From Ferrovibrio sp964218355 (GTDB taxonomy: Bacteria > Pseudomonadota > Alphaproteobacteria > Ferrovibrionales > Ferrovibrionaceae): a stretch of DNA of 64,000 nt. The stretch spans positions 1 through 64,000 of the forward strand of contig NZ_CAXPMC010000016.1 in the NCBI RefSeq assembly GCF_964218355.1, in the 5' to 3' direction. Numbering within the stretch: position 1 is the stretch's first letter; every line of letters begins with the position of its first letter. Below, piece by piece: positions 50,088 through 59,329 of the stretch. A model generated the notes under the pieces. It was not told the DNA's origin, made no database searches, and worked only from the letters and a program-made list of their open reading frames with translations. The position numbers and the translations under genes were made by a program.

Positions 50088-52388
50088 ATGGACGACCTAG
50101 CCCAATTCAAACAGACCTTCTTCGCTGAATGCGAAGAGCTGCTGGGGGACCTGGAAGGCCATCTGATGGCCCTGCAGTCCGGCGAGGGCGACAACAACAC
50201 CCTGAACGCCGTATTCCGCGCCATCCATTCGATCAAGGGCGGCGCCGGCGCCTTCGGTTTCGACCGCCTGGTCGCCTTTGCCCATATCTTCGAAACCGTG
50301 CTCGACCTGATGCGCGACGGCCGGCTGGAACCGACACCGGATTCCGTCCTGCTGGTGCTGCATTGCGCCGACATCCTGTCGGACCTGGTGCGCGCCGCCC
50401 AGACCGACACGGAACTGCCGGCTGACCATGAAAACGAAGGCCGCAAGTCGCTGATCGACCTGGCTGCCACCGTCGGGGTCAATGCCGACCCGCATGCCGC
50501 CGACGACGAGCTGGCGGCGCTCGATGCCCAGCTCGCTGCCGGCGGACCCGATGCTGTCGCCGAGACGGCGCCCGCCGCGCCCGATGAACCGGCCGCCGCG
50601 CCTGCGGCGCCGGCCGCCCCAGCCGCACCGGGCCGGGTGCCGCTGGTGAAATTCCTCGTGAAATTCGCGCCCCGCGACGCGCTCTACCAGCGCGCCAACG
50701 AACCCCTGATCCTGATCCGCGAACTGCGCGAGCTGGGCAGCTTCATTGCCAAGGCCGATGCCGCGGCCGTGCCGCCGCTCGACCAGATTCAGCCCGAAGG
50801 CGCGTATATCAAATGGGAATTCGAGATCGAGACCGATCGCGGCGAGGCCGCCATCCGTGACGTCTTCGAATTCGTCCTCGACGACTGCGATCTCGAAATC
50901 GTCAACCTGAGCGAGGCCGGCGCCAAGGCCGGTGCCGATGAAGGCTCCGGAGACGAGGACGACGGCGAGACCGCGGCCGCACCGGCCCATGCCGAAGCCG
51001 CCGCGAAGGCGCAGCCTAAGACCGACACGCCGAAAGGCCCCGCACCAGCCGCTGCCGCACCGGCGAAGCCTGCCGGCGGCGCCAAGGCGGAACCGGCAGG
51101 CGGTGCGGCAGCCGGCCCTGCTGCTGGCGGTGCGGCCGGCGGCGAAACCAAGGCCGTGCGCTCGATCCGCGTCGATCTCGACCGTGTCGACAAGCTGGTC
51201 AACATGGTCGGCGAGCTGGTGATCACCCATGCCATGATCGCGCAGCAGACCGAACACCTGCATGCCGACCAGCATCCGGAACTCGCCAACGGCCTGGCCG
51301 AACTGTCCCATCACATCCGCGACCTGCAGGAAAGCGTGATGGCGATGCGCGCCCAGCCGGTCAAGAGCGTGTTCGCCCGCCTGCCGCGCCTGGTGCGCGA
51401 ACTGGCGATGATGACCAACAAGAAGATCCGCCTCGAGATGAGCGGCGAGAACACCGAAATCGACAAGACGGTGATCGAGCAGCTGGGCGATCCGCTGACC
51501 CATATGATCCGCAATTCCTGCGATCATGGCATCGAGAGCCCCGAGGATCGCGCTGCCGTCGGCAAGCAGCCGGAAGGCCTGATCCATGTCTCCGCTGACC
51601 AGCGCGGCGGCCGCATCGTCATCGAGATCACCGATGACGGCCGCGGCATCAACCGCGAAAAGGTGATGAAGAAGGCGCTGGAGAAGAAACTGATTGCGCC
51701 GGACGCCACGCTCAGCAACGAGGAAATCGACAACCTGATCTTCCTGCCCGGCTTCTCGACGGCGGATACGGTGTCGAACATCTCCGGCCGCGGCGTCGGC
51801 ATGGACGTGGTGCGCCAGAACATCCAGTCGCTGGGCGGCCGGGTACATATCCAGTCGCGCCCCGGCCAGGGATCGAGCTTCATCCTGACCCTGCCACTGA
51901 CCCTCGCGGTGCTGGACGGCATGGTGCTCAAGGTCGGCGAGCAGTCCTACATCATTCCGCTGGCCAATATCGTCGAAAGCCTGCGCCCGGAAACCGACCA
52001 GATCAACATCGTCGCCAACCAGAGCCAGCTGCTGCGCATCCGCGGCGAATACGTGCCGCTGGTCTACCTGCACCGGGTCTTCCAGGTGGCGAACGGAATC
52101 GACGATCCGACCAAGGCCCTGGTCATCATCGTCGAGCTGGAGGATGGTTCCAAGATGGGCCTCGTGGTCGACGAAATCGTCGGCCAGCAGCAGGTGGTCA
52201 TCAAGAGCCTGGAGGAGAATTTCGACCCGATCCGCGGCGTCGGTGCCGCCACCATCCTCGGCAATGGCCGCGTCTCGCTCATCCTGGACGTGGCCGGCAT
52301 CAAGCATATCGCCGAGCATGAAATACAGCGCCCCGCCCTGCCGGCCGCCCAGCGCAATGCGCCGGCGCCGCTGCGGGCCAGCGCCTGA
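50088..52388 (+). CDS. cheA: chemotaxis histidine kinase CheA
   Basis: A 766-residue kinase. The P1 Hpt domain has His47 in FRAIHSIKGGAGAFGF. A Pro/Ala linker follows (about 155-183), then a globular region (about 184-280, LVKFLVKFAPRDAL ...) and a second long Ala/Pro/Gly linker (about 285-355). The P3 dimerisation helix starts at VRSIRVDLDRVDKLVNMVGELVI; P4 has HMIRNSCDHGIESPEDR (N-box), ITDDGRGINREK (G1) and GRGVGMDVVRQNIQSLGG (G2). P5 is CheW-like. No receiver domain is fused. It phosphorylates CheY and CheB in response to receptor arrays. Confidence 0.96.
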   Translation: MDDLAQFKQTFFAECEELLGDLEGHLMALQSGEGDNNTLNAVFRAIHSIKGGAGAFGFDRLVAFAHIFETVLDLMRDGRLEPTPDSVLLVLHCADILSDLVRAAQTDTELPADHENEGRKSLIDLAATVGVNADPHAADDELAALDAQLAAGGPDAVAETAPAAPDEPAAAPAAPAAPAAPGRVPLVKFLVKFAPRDALYQRANEPLILIRELRELGSFIAKADAAAVPPLDQIQPEGAYIKWEFEIETDRGEAAIRDVFEFVLDDCDLEIVNLSEAGAKAGADEGSGDEDDGETAAAPAHAEAAAKAQPKTDTPKGPAPAAAAPAKPAGGAKAEPAGGAAAGPAAGGAAGGETKAVRSIRVDLDRVDKLVNMVGELVITHAMIAQQTEHLHADQHPELANGLAELSHHIRDLQESVMAMRAQPVKSVFARLPRLVRELAMMTNKKIRLEMSGENTEIDKTVIEQLGDPLTHMIRNSCDHGIESPEDRAAVGKQPEGLIHVSADQRGGRIVIEITDDGRGINREKVMKKALEKKLIAPDATLSNEEIDNLIFLPGFSTADTVSNISGRGVGMDVVRQNIQSLGGRVHIQSRPGQGSSFILTLPLTLAVLDGMVLKVGEQSYIIPLANIVESLRPETDQINIVANQSQLLRIRGEYVPLVYLHRVFQVANGIDDPTKALVIIVELEDGSKMGLVVDEIVGQQQVVIKSLEENFDPIRGVGAATILGNGRVSLILDVAGIKHIAEHEIQRPALPAAQRNAPAPLRASA

Positions 52389-52402
52389 ACAGGAGAGTCG
52401 CC

Positions 52403-52957
52403 ATGGCATCCGCCAACGATCCGCGCAGCAGTCAGGGCTCTGGCGAAACCGGCCGTTCCGGCCGGACCGTGCAGCTTGTCTCCTTCACGGTCGGCAACGA
52501 GGAATACGGCGTCGACATCATGGCGGTGCGCGAAATCCGCGCCTGGTCGGAAACCACGCCACTGCCGAACACCCCGGAAGTCGTGCGCGGCGTGATCAAC
52601 ATGCGTGGCGCCATCGTGCCAATTTTCGACCTGCGCGCCCGCTTTGGCATGCCGCGCACGGAACCGACCAAGTATAATGTCGTGATCATCGTTTCCGTTG
52701 CCTCGCGCATCGTCGGCATCCTCGTCGATGCCGTTTCGGACATCATCACGATCAACGAAGACGAAATTCGCCCGATGCCGAGCATGGAACAGGTCAGCGG
52801 CATCGGCTTCATGGAAGGCCTGATCACCGTTGGCGAACGCATGGTCGGCCTGATCGGCCTGGAGCGCATGTTCGCCGGACGCATGCTGGAGGCCGCCGAC
52901 GGTGCCGCCAGCCAGTCCATGCTGACCGGTCCGACGGAGGCTGCCGGCGCTGCCTGA
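52403..52957 (+). CDS. cheW: chemotaxis coupling protein CheW
   Basis: A 184-residue adaptor linking CheA to chemoreceptors. The CheW fold is clear: QLVSFTVGNEEYGVDIMAVREI, LPNTPEVVRGVINMRGAIVPIFDLRARFG and VGILVDAVSDIITI. There is an N-terminal disordered Ser/Gly-rich segment of about 25 residues and an Ala-rich tail. AGGAGAG precedes the ATG. It lies 14 bases after cheA. Confidence 0.95.
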   Translation: MASANDPRSSQGSGETGRSGRTVQLVSFTVGNEEYGVDIMAVREIRAWSETTPLPNTPEVVRGVINMRGAIVPIFDLRARFGMPRTEPTKYNVVIIVSVASRIVGILVDAVSDIITINEDEIRPMPSMEQVSGIGFMEGLITVGERMVGLIGLERMFAGRMLEAADGAASQSMLTGPTEAAGAA

Positions 52958-52974
52958 GGCAGCGAGGCTCCGCC

Positions 52975-53859
52975 ATGGCAACCGAAACCCGATCCCGCGA
53001 GATGCGCCCGTCGCCCGAGGCTCCGACCCCGGAAGACCGCGAGTTCAGCTTCTCGTCCGACGATTACGCCTTCCTGCGCGCCATGCTGAAGGAAAAGAGC
53101 GGCATCGAACTCGGGCCGACCAAGCAGAACATGGTCTATGCGCGGCTGGCCAAGCGCCTGCGCAAGCTGGGTTTCAAGAGTTTTCACCAGTATATCGAGT
53201 TCATCGGCACGCCGGCGGGGGTCGATGAGCTGGGCACCACCCTGAATGCCCTGACCACCAACCTGACCAAGTTCTTCCGCGAGAACCACCATTTCGAGCA
53301 TCTCGGCACTGCCGCCCTGCAGGAAATCCGTGGCCGCGCCGCCAGCCAGGGCCGCCGGCTGCGCATCTGGTCGGCCGGCTGCTCATCGGGCGAGGAACCC
53401 TATTCGATCGCCATCACCCTGCTGCGCGCGATGCCCGACATCAAGCAGTGGGATGCCAGGATCCTCGCCACCGATATCGACACCGAGATGGTCCGCCGCG
53501 GCAACGAAGGCGTCTATCCGGCCACAGCGCTGGAGGGCATGGAGCCCGACATCGCCCGCAAGTATTTCGAACCGCATGGCACCGACAAGGTGCGGCTGGC
53601 CGCCGAGGCGCGCAACCTGATCAGCTTCAAGCACCTGAACCTGATCGGCAACTGGCCGATGAAAGGCCCGTTCGACGCGATCTTCTGCCGCAATGTGGTG
53701 ATCTATTTCGACAAGGACACCCAGCGGGTGCTGTTCGACCGCTACGCCAACCTGCTGGTTCCCGGCGGCTTCCTGTATATCGGCCATTCCGAGAACCTGT
53801 TCGGCATCACCGAACGGTTCAAGCTGCTGGGCCGCAACATCCATCGCAAGATTGCTTGA
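52975..53859 (+). CDS. cheR: chemoreceptor methyltransferase CheR
   Basis: A 294-residue SAM-dependent enzyme methylating chemoreceptor glutamates. The N-terminal helical domain (FLRAMLKEKSGIELGPTKQNMVYARLAKRLRKLG) precedes the SAM-binding loop RIWSAGCSSGEEPYSIAI. The C-terminal block has FDAIFCRNVVIYFDK and YIGHSENLFG. The length is normal. It lies 17 bases after cheW and works with CheB in adaptation. Confidence 0.95.
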   Translation: MATETRSREMRPSPEAPTPEDREFSFSSDDYAFLRAMLKEKSGIELGPTKQNMVYARLAKRLRKLGFKSFHQYIEFIGTPAGVDELGTTLNALTTNLTKFFRENHHFEHLGTAALQEIRGRAASQGRRLRIWSAGCSSGEEPYSIAITLLRAMPDIKQWDARILATDIDTEMVRRGNEGVYPATALEGMEPDIARKYFEPHGTDKVRLAAEARNLISFKHLNLIGNWPMKGPFDAIFCRNVVIYFDKDTQRVLFDRYANLLVPGGFLYIGHSENLFGITERFKLLGRNIHRKIA

Positions 53860-53882
53860 CCCCGCTGGGTCGGGAGTGAATC

Positions 53883-54935
53883 GTGGCCGGCAAGAAGATA
53901 AAAGTCCTGGTGATCGATGACAGCGCGCTGATCCGGCAGTTGCTGACGGCGACGCTGACCAGCGATCCGGAAATCGAGGTGGTGGGCGCGGCGCCGGACC
54001 CGCTGGTCGCCCGCACCATGATCAAGGAACTGAATCCCGATGTCCTGACGCTGGACATCGAGATGCCGAACATGGATGGCATCTCCTTCCTTGAAAAGAT
54101 CATGCGGCTGCGGCCGATGCCGGTGGTGATGGTTTCCACCCTGACCCAGAAGGGCGCCACCATCACCATGCAGGCGCTGGAAATGGGCGCCGTCGACTTC
54201 GTGCCGAAGCCGACGCTGGACATCAAGCATGCCCTGGAAGAGATCAAGACCGACCTGATTGCCAAGGTGAAGATGGCGTCGACCGCCCGCGTCGTCGCCC
54301 GCAGCCGCCCCCCCGAAGGCCAGGCACCGAAGCGTCTCACCCCCGGTCCCGGCTTCAACTCCACCGACATCATCGTGGCGATCGGCTCGTCCACCGGCGG
54401 CGTCGAGGCCCTCAAGGAAGTCATCACGATCCTGCCGCCGGACAGTCCGCCGGTGCTGATCACCCAGCACATGCCGCCGCGCTTCACCGGCAGCTTTGCC
54501 GCCCGCCTCGATTCGTTGTCGGCGGTTGCCGTTTCCGAGGCCAAGGACAATGTCCGCGTCTTCCCGGGCCATGTATATATTGCGCCGGGCGATTATCACC
54601 TGACGTTGCATCGCTCCGGCGGTCACTATTACACCAAGCTTAACCATGATGCGCCGGTTTCCGGCCATCGCCCCTCGGTCGATGTGCTGTTCAATTCGGT
54701 GGCCGAGCATGCCGGCCACAATGCGATCGGCGTGATCCTGACCGGCATGGGCAAGGATGGTGCCGCGGGTCTCAAGAAAATGCTGGAGGCCGGGGCGCAG
54801 ACCATCGGCCAGGACGAATCGACCAGTCTGGTCTACGGCATGCCCAAGGCCGCCAAGCTGATGGGTGCGGTCCAGGCCGAGGTGGCGATCGGACAAGTCG
54901 CGGCCGAGATACTGAACCGCTGCAAACAGCGTTGA
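53883..54935 (+). CDS. cheB: chemoreceptor methylesterase/deamidase CheB
   Basis: A 350-residue protein. The N-terminal receiver has Asp12-Asp13 and phosphoacceptor Asp58 in LTLDIEMPNMDG. The C-terminal esterase has the Ser in AIGSSTGGVEAL, the His in LITQHMPPRFTGSFA and the Asp in LTGMGKDGAAGL. The start is GTG at 53883, with GGGAG 6 bases upstream. The presence of CheD in the divergent arm suggests divided deamidase work. Confidence 0.95.
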   Translation: MAGKKIKVLVIDDSALIRQLLTATLTSDPEIEVVGAAPDPLVARTMIKELNPDVLTLDIEMPNMDGISFLEKIMRLRPMPVVMVSTLTQKGATITMQALEMGAVDFVPKPTLDIKHALEEIKTDLIAKVKMASTARVVARSRPPEGQAPKRLTPGPGFNSTDIIVAIGSSTGGVEALKEVITILPPDSPPVLITQHMPPRFTGSFAARLDSLSAVAVSEAKDNVRVFPGHVYIAPGDYHLTLHRSGGHYYTKLNHDAPVSGHRPSVDVLFNSVAEHAGHNAIGVILTGMGKDGAAGLKKMLEAGAQTIGQDESTSLVYGMPKAAKLMGAVQAEVAIGQVAAEILNRCKQR

Positions 54936-55043
54936 GGAGTCGGGTTTTTTGCGCTAAATACCATAGTCTTAGGCGCAGAATCGTGCGTGGGTCCGGTGCG
55001 CCGGGTCCGTATTTGTGGATGTGAGGACAGAGCGAGGGGCCAT

Positions 55044-55436
55044 ATGCCTTCGGCCAGCACACTTCGGGTTCTGATTGTCGATGACCAGATGAGCATGCGC
55101 GGCATTGCCCGCTACTGCCTGCAGGAAATCGGCATCAAGAATGTTGTGGAGGCGAAAAGCGGCAGCGAGGCGCTGGTCGCCATGGGGTCGAACAAGTTCG
55201 ACCTGATCATCTCGGACTGGAACATGGACGGGATGGACGGCCTCACTCTGCTCAAGACCATCCGCAGCAATCCCCTGACCAAGCGTATGCCCTTCATCAT
55301 GGCCACCGGCCAGCGCGATACCGAGATGGTCAAGACGGCGATCCAGGCCGGCGTGAACAACTACATGGTCAAGCCGTTCAATGCCGCCACGATGAAGCAG
55401 AAGATCGAAGCCGTGCTGGGCAAACTCGGCGCCTGA
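55044..55436 (+). CDS. cheY: chemotaxis response regulator CheY (second copy)
   Basis: A 130-residue receiver with intact Asp13-Asp14, phosphoacceptor Asp58 (LIISDWNMDGMDG), Thr88 (IMATGQRD) and Lys110 (MVKPFNAAT). Its acceptor loop (D-W-x-M-D-G) is the closest in this window to that of the degenerate receiver at 44650, which has E-W-x-M-D-G, suggesting those two share ancestry. GAGGGG precedes the ATG. A 108-base gap after cheB leaves room for a separate promoter. Confidence 0.92.
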   Translation: MPSASTLRVLIVDDQMSMRGIARYCLQEIGIKNVVEAKSGSEALVAMGSNKFDLIISDWNMDGMDGLTLLKTIRSNPLTKRMPFIMATGQRDTEMVKTAIQAGVNNYMVKPFNAATMKQKIEAVLGKLGA

Positions 55437-55455
55437 ACACCCGGCGGACCGGCCG

Positions 55456-55929
55456 ATGCCCGCAACTTCGCTTCGGCTCGACGACTATCTCCCCTATCTG
55501 GTCAACCGCACCGGCATTTCGCTGGCCGCCCATTTCGGCCAGGTGCTGCGCCGGGCGGGGATTTCCCTGCAGGACTGGCGCGTGCTGGCTGCCCTGCGCG
55601 AGCGCGACGGGCTGCGTCTGACCGAACTGGCCGAGCGCACCAGCATCGAGATATCCACCCTGTCGCGCCTGGTCAGCAGCATGGAGGCCGCCGGCCTGGT
55701 GGCGCGCCAGAAGGACAGCGGCGATGCCCGTGCCATCGCCCTGCGGCTGACGCCGGACGGCGATGCCCTGACCCTGCGGCTGATCCCGGAGGCGCTGGCA
55801 CTGGAGGAAACCGCACTGGCCGGCCTCGATGCCGCCGAGGCCGCCCAGCTGAAAGCCCTGCTGATCCGGGCCTACCGCAACCTGGCGGCGGCCGGAGCAA
55901 CCGGCGACAGCGCCGAAACCGCCCCCTGA
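55456..55929 (+). CDS. MarR-family transcriptional regulator
   Basis: A 157-residue winged-helix repressor. The HTH region is LRLTELAERTSIEISTLSRLVSSMEAAGLVARQKDSGDARAIALRLT, including the wing with D-x-R. It starts 19 bases after cheY and could be co-transcribed, but the family usually responds to small phenolics or stress rather than chemotaxis. It converges with the hydrolase gene. Confidence 0.88.
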   Translation: MPATSLRLDDYLPYLVNRTGISLAAHFGQVLRRAGISLQDWRVLAALRERDGLRLTELAERTSIEISTLSRLVSSMEAAGLVARQKDSGDARAIALRLTPDGDALTLRLIPEALALEETALAGLDAAEAAQLKALLIRAYRNLAAAGATGDSAETAP

Positions 55930-55945
55930 GGCCGGACCCGGCGGC

Positions 55946-56890
55946 TCAGGCCGGCAGGCAGCGTCCGAAAAACCCGGTGATATCCGCGGTCACCGCATCG
56001 CGGTTGGTCTCGTTCAGCAGTTCGTGCCGGGCGCCTTCGTAGAATTTATGCTCGACACGGGTCAGCCCGGCCGCCGCATAGGCATCGAGCAGCTGGCGCA
56101 GCCCCTTCGTGCCGGCCGAGACCGGGTCATGCGTCCCGGCAGTCACCAGGATCGGCAGATCCTTGCGGATCCGGGCCTGGTTTTCCGGGCGGGCGATGGC
56201 CTGCAGCCCGGCGAGGAAATCGATCCAGCTCTGCACGGTGATCGGAAAGCCGCAGAAGGGATCGGCGATGTATTTGTCCACCTCGGCCGGATCGCGCGAC
56301 AGCCAGTCGAATTCGGTGCGGGCCGGCTGAAAGCGCTTGTTGAAGGCCCCGAACGACATCGTATGGATCAGCATGCTGATGCCGCGGCCGCCATGGCGCA
56401 GTTTTTCCAGCCGGGCCACCAGCGGGCCCAGCGCGGCGAGCGGGGGCGGCCTGCCGTTGGAGGCACACAGCACGCAGCCGGCCAGCCGGCCGCCATGCTC
56501 GTAGAGGAACTGCTGGGCCATGAACGAGCCCATCGAATGGCCGAACAGCAGCAGCGGCAGGCCCGGATGGCGCTGGGCAGCCATGTCGCAGATGGCGGCA
56601 AGATCGGCGACGGCCCGGTTCCAGCCGTCGCGGTCGGCGAAATGGCCGAGCTCGGCCACGCTGCGGGCAGTATGGCCATGGCCGCGATGATCGAAGGCAT
56701 AGACGGCATGGCCGGCATCCGTCAGCGCCGATGCGAACCGGGCATAGCGGCCGGCATGCTCGGCCATGCCATGGGCGATCACCACCACGGCACGCGCATT
56801 GCCGGCCGGCAGCCATTCATGGCCCTGCAGGACAAGGCCGTCGGCCGGGGAAACCAGGCTGGTATTCGGGCTGATCTGCGGTTCGGTCAT
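55946..56890 (-). CDS. alpha/beta hydrolase (monoacylglycerol lipase-like)
   Basis: A 314-residue serine hydrolase. HGMAEHAGRYARFASAL and FDHRGHGHTARS are typical of Hydrolase_4/monoacylglycerol lipase. The nucleophile is in LLFGHSMGSFMAQ, the Asp in TAGTHDPVSAG and the His in YEGARHELLNETNR. There is no signal peptide. Likely acts on lysophospholipids or monoglycerides. It converges with the MarR gene. Confidence 0.88.
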   Translation of the reverse strand: MTEPQISPNTSLVSPADGLVLQGHEWLPAGNARAVVVIAHGMAEHAGRYARFASALTDAGHAVYAFDHRGHGHTARSVAELGHFADRDGWNRAVADLAAICDMAAQRHPGLPLLLFGHSMGSFMAQQFLYEHGGRLAGCVLCASNGRPPPLAALGPLVARLEKLRHGGRGISMLIHTMSFGAFNKRFQPARTEFDWLSRDPAEVDKYIADPFCGFPITVQSWIDFLAGLQAIARPENQARIRKDLPILVTAGTHDPVSAGTKGLRQLLDAYAAAGLTRVEHKFYEGARHELLNETNRDAVTADITGFFGRCLPA

Positions 56891-56970
56891 GCGTCGACTG
56901 TAGCGGCGGGCCGGGGATTTTGACAGGATCGGGTTCAGCCGCCTACTGACGATTCCACGGAGCCCGCGCC

Positions 56971-58365
56971 ATGACCGCCCTGCCGAATTCCCTCGCCGCC
57001 CGCGACATTGCCCATGTGCTGCACCCCTACACCAACCTGGTGAAGCACGAGACCGCCGGGCCGCTGGTGATCGAGCGCGGCAAGGGCATCTATGTCTATG
57101 ACGACCAGGGCAAGGAATACATCGAGGGCATGGCCGGCCTGTGGTGCGCGGGCCTCGGTTTCAGCGAGGCGGCGCTGGTCGATGCCGCCGCCGAACAGAT
57201 GCGCAAGCTGCCCTTCTATCACGGCTTCGGCCACAAGACGACGGCGCCGGTGATCGCACTGGCCGAGAAGCTGAAACAGCTGAGCCCGGTGCCGGTCGGC
57301 AAGGTCTTCTTCGCCGAAGGCGGCTCGGGCGCCAACGACACCCTGATCAAGCTGGTCTGGTATTACAACAACGCCCGCGGCAAGGCGGACAAGAAGACCA
57401 TCCTGTCGCGGGTGAAGGGCTATCATGGCGTGACCGTCGCCACCGCCAGCCTGACCGGGCTGGCCGCCAATCACCGCGATTTCGACCTGCCGATCGCCGG
57501 CATCCAGCATGTCGACTGCCCGCATTACTACCGCTATGCCGAGCCGGGCGAGAGCGAGACGGATTTCGTCAGCCGGCTGGCCCGCAACCTCGAAATCCTG
57601 ATCGAGACCCAGGGCGCCGACAGCATCGCCGCCTTCTTCGCCGAGCCGGTGATGGGTGCCGGCGGCGTCATCATTCCGCCGAAAGGCTATTATCCCGCCA
57701 TGCAGGCCGTGCTGAAGAAGCATGACATCCTCAGCATCTCCGACGAGGTGATCTGCGGTTTCGGCCGCACCGGCCGCTGGTGGGGCGCGCAGACGCTGGA
57801 CTATCAGCCGGATTTCGTCAGCTGCGCCAAGCAGCTGTCCGGGGCCTATCTGCCGATCTCGGCGGTGCTGGTGCCCGAACATGTCTTCGAGACGATCCGC
57901 GACAATTCCGGCCGGATCGGCACCTTTGGCCATGGCTTCACCTATGGCGGCCATCCGGTGGCGGCCGCGGTCGCCCTGCGGGCGCTGGAACTCTACGAGG
58001 AGCGCGACATCCTCGGCCACGTGAACCGGGTGGCGCCGCGCTTCCAGGCCCGGCTGAACCAATTGGCGGACCATCCGCTGGTCGGCGAGGCCCGCGGCAT
58101 CGGCCTGATCGGCGCGGTGGAACTGGTCGCCGACAAGGCGACCCGCCGCCCCTTCGCCCCGGCCGCCGGCGTCGGCGCCACCTGCATGGCCTTCGCCGAG
58201 CAGGAAGGGCTGATCCAGCGGGCCATCGCCGGGGACACCATGGCCTTCTGCCCGCCGATGATTATCGAGGAAAGCGAAATTGACGAGATGTTTGACCGCT
58301 TCGAGCGTGCATTGGCGCGGGTTACGCAGAAAGTCGAACACGAGAATCTGCAGAATCTGCGCTGA
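56971..58365 (+). CDS. class III (omega) aminotransferase
   Basis: A 464-residue PLP enzyme. Landmarks are GLWCAGLGFSE near the N-terminus, FFAEGGSGANDTLIKLV, the YHG of GYHGVTVATASLTG stacking on PLP, ISDEVICGFGRTGRWWG and the PLP Lys in VSCAKQLSGAYLPISA. This matches the pyruvate-dependent omega-aminotransferase group acting on putrescine, beta-alanine or taurine-type amines. The specific donor is unknown. No linked pathway genes are present. Confidence 0.88.
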   Translation: MTALPNSLAARDIAHVLHPYTNLVKHETAGPLVIERGKGIYVYDDQGKEYIEGMAGLWCAGLGFSEAALVDAAAEQMRKLPFYHGFGHKTTAPVIALAEKLKQLSPVPVGKVFFAEGGSGANDTLIKLVWYYNNARGKADKKTILSRVKGYHGVTVATASLTGLAANHRDFDLPIAGIQHVDCPHYYRYAEPGESETDFVSRLARNLEILIETQGADSIAAFFAEPVMGAGGVIIPPKGYYPAMQAVLKKHDILSISDEVICGFGRTGRWWGAQTLDYQPDFVSCAKQLSGAYLPISAVLVPEHVFETIRDNSGRIGTFGHGFTYGGHPVAAAVALRALELYEERDILGHVNRVAPRFQARLNQLADHPLVGEARGIGLIGAVELVADKATRRPFAPAAGVGATCMAFAEQEGLIQRAIAGDTMAFCPPMIIEESEIDEMFDRFERALARVTQKVEHENLQNLR

Positions 58366-58416
58366 TTGAGACGGGGCCGACAGTTTCCGCTGTCGCCCGC
58401 CGGCGGGCTGCGTGTT

Positions 58417-58433
58417 AAGGTTAACGTAACCTT
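58417..58433. promoter_or_regulatory. palindrome AAGGTTA-ACG-TAACCTT, CtrA-like
   Basis: Perfect 7-base arms around three bases, 23 bases before the coiled-coil/HTH gene. Read from 58415 it is TTAA-N7-GTAA, one base from the CtrA consensus TTAA-N7-TTAA. It could be a CtrA site or an autoregulatory operator. Confidence 0.5.
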
Positions 58434-58456
58434 GACCGGACAACACTCCGCCGATC

Positions 58457-59320
58457 ATGACCGCTGACAATCAGGCCCATAACAAGGAAGCCAACGAACT
58501 GGTCACGCGCATCGAGCAGCGTGCGTTCGAGATATTCCAGTTCACCGAAACCGGCGACGAGAAGCGCAATTCGGTGGCCGGTTTCCGCAAATTCTCCACC
58601 ATGGTGGACGATTTCCACCAGGCCGCCGAGACGGCCGAGGGGCGGCTGTCGGTGCTGCGGACCGGCCGGCGCGACGAACTGCGCCGCTATGTCATGCAGG
58701 TGCGTGCGAAAATCCTCAAGATCGAGATCGACATCAAGCAGAGCTATCTCGAAAACCTGATCGAGGCCCGCACCGCCCTGCCCTACGGCGCCCGGGAATT
58801 CTTCGCCTCGCGGCTGAAACGCCTCGAGGAACTGAACAGCCTGCTGGTCGACGGACCCGAGGCCGATGGCACCGCCGGCGACCTGCTCGGCCATATGCGC
58901 AAGATGCTGGAACACCTGATGGCCCAGGCCCCGCAGCTCGAGGTTTTCGAGCGCGATCCGGACTGGCGTCCGCCGCAGCGCACCGGCATCGCCCGGCCGA
59001 GCATCGGCAGCCCCCAGGCACAGCCGGCAAGGCGGGCCGAAAAGGCCGAGCGCGGCAAGAAGGCGGAGATCAAGCCGATCCGGCTCAACGGCCGCGACGA
59101 ATGGGGCCGCGTCTTCCTCGACCGCGGCTCGTTCGAAATGGTCAACGATGCCTGCCGGCAGCGCGGCATCTCGCTGGACAATGTCGCATCCAAGCTGGCG
59201 ATCACCCGCGTTGCGCTGACCCTGATCCTGAACGGCCAGGACCCGATCCAGCGCAACATGCTCGACGTGCTGCACCGGGTGATCAACAACTACAACGAAA
59301 AGACCGGCGAACTGGGCTGA
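58457..59320 (+). CDS. coiled-coil protein with C-terminal HTH-like domain
   Basis: A 287-residue protein not assigned to a family. Residues 1-160 are helical and charged (ELVTRIEQRAFEIFQF ... RAKILKIEIDIKQSYLENLIEAR). A basic, Lys/Arg/Ala linker follows (about 180-205). The C-terminal 75 residues resemble a XRE/Cro-type HTH: MVNDACRQRGISLDNVASKLAITRVALTLILNG. It is probably a DNA-binding regulator. A palindrome lies just upstream of its start and may be its operator or a CtrA site. Confidence 0.75.
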   Translation: MTADNQAHNKEANELVTRIEQRAFEIFQFTETGDEKRNSVAGFRKFSTMVDDFHQAAETAEGRLSVLRTGRRDELRRYVMQVRAKILKIEIDIKQSYLENLIEARTALPYGAREFFASRLKRLEELNSLLVDGPEADGTAGDLLGHMRKMLEHLMAQAPQLEVFERDPDWRPPQRTGIARPSIGSPQAQPARRAEKAERGKKAEIKPIRLNGRDEWGRVFLDRGSFEMVNDACRQRGISLDNVASKLAITRVALTLILNGQDPIQRNMLDVLHRVINNYNEKTGELG

Positions 59321-59329
59321 GGTCGCTCT

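Noticed and set aside
50097..52409. A 770-codon open frame antisense to cheA
   Set aside because: Shadow of the cheA codon pattern; no ribosome site or domain, while cheA has all its motifs.
54910..54953. Terminator after cheB (hairpin CGCTG-CAAA-CAGCG and a T run)
   Set aside because: The T run lies too far from the short stem for a classic terminator.
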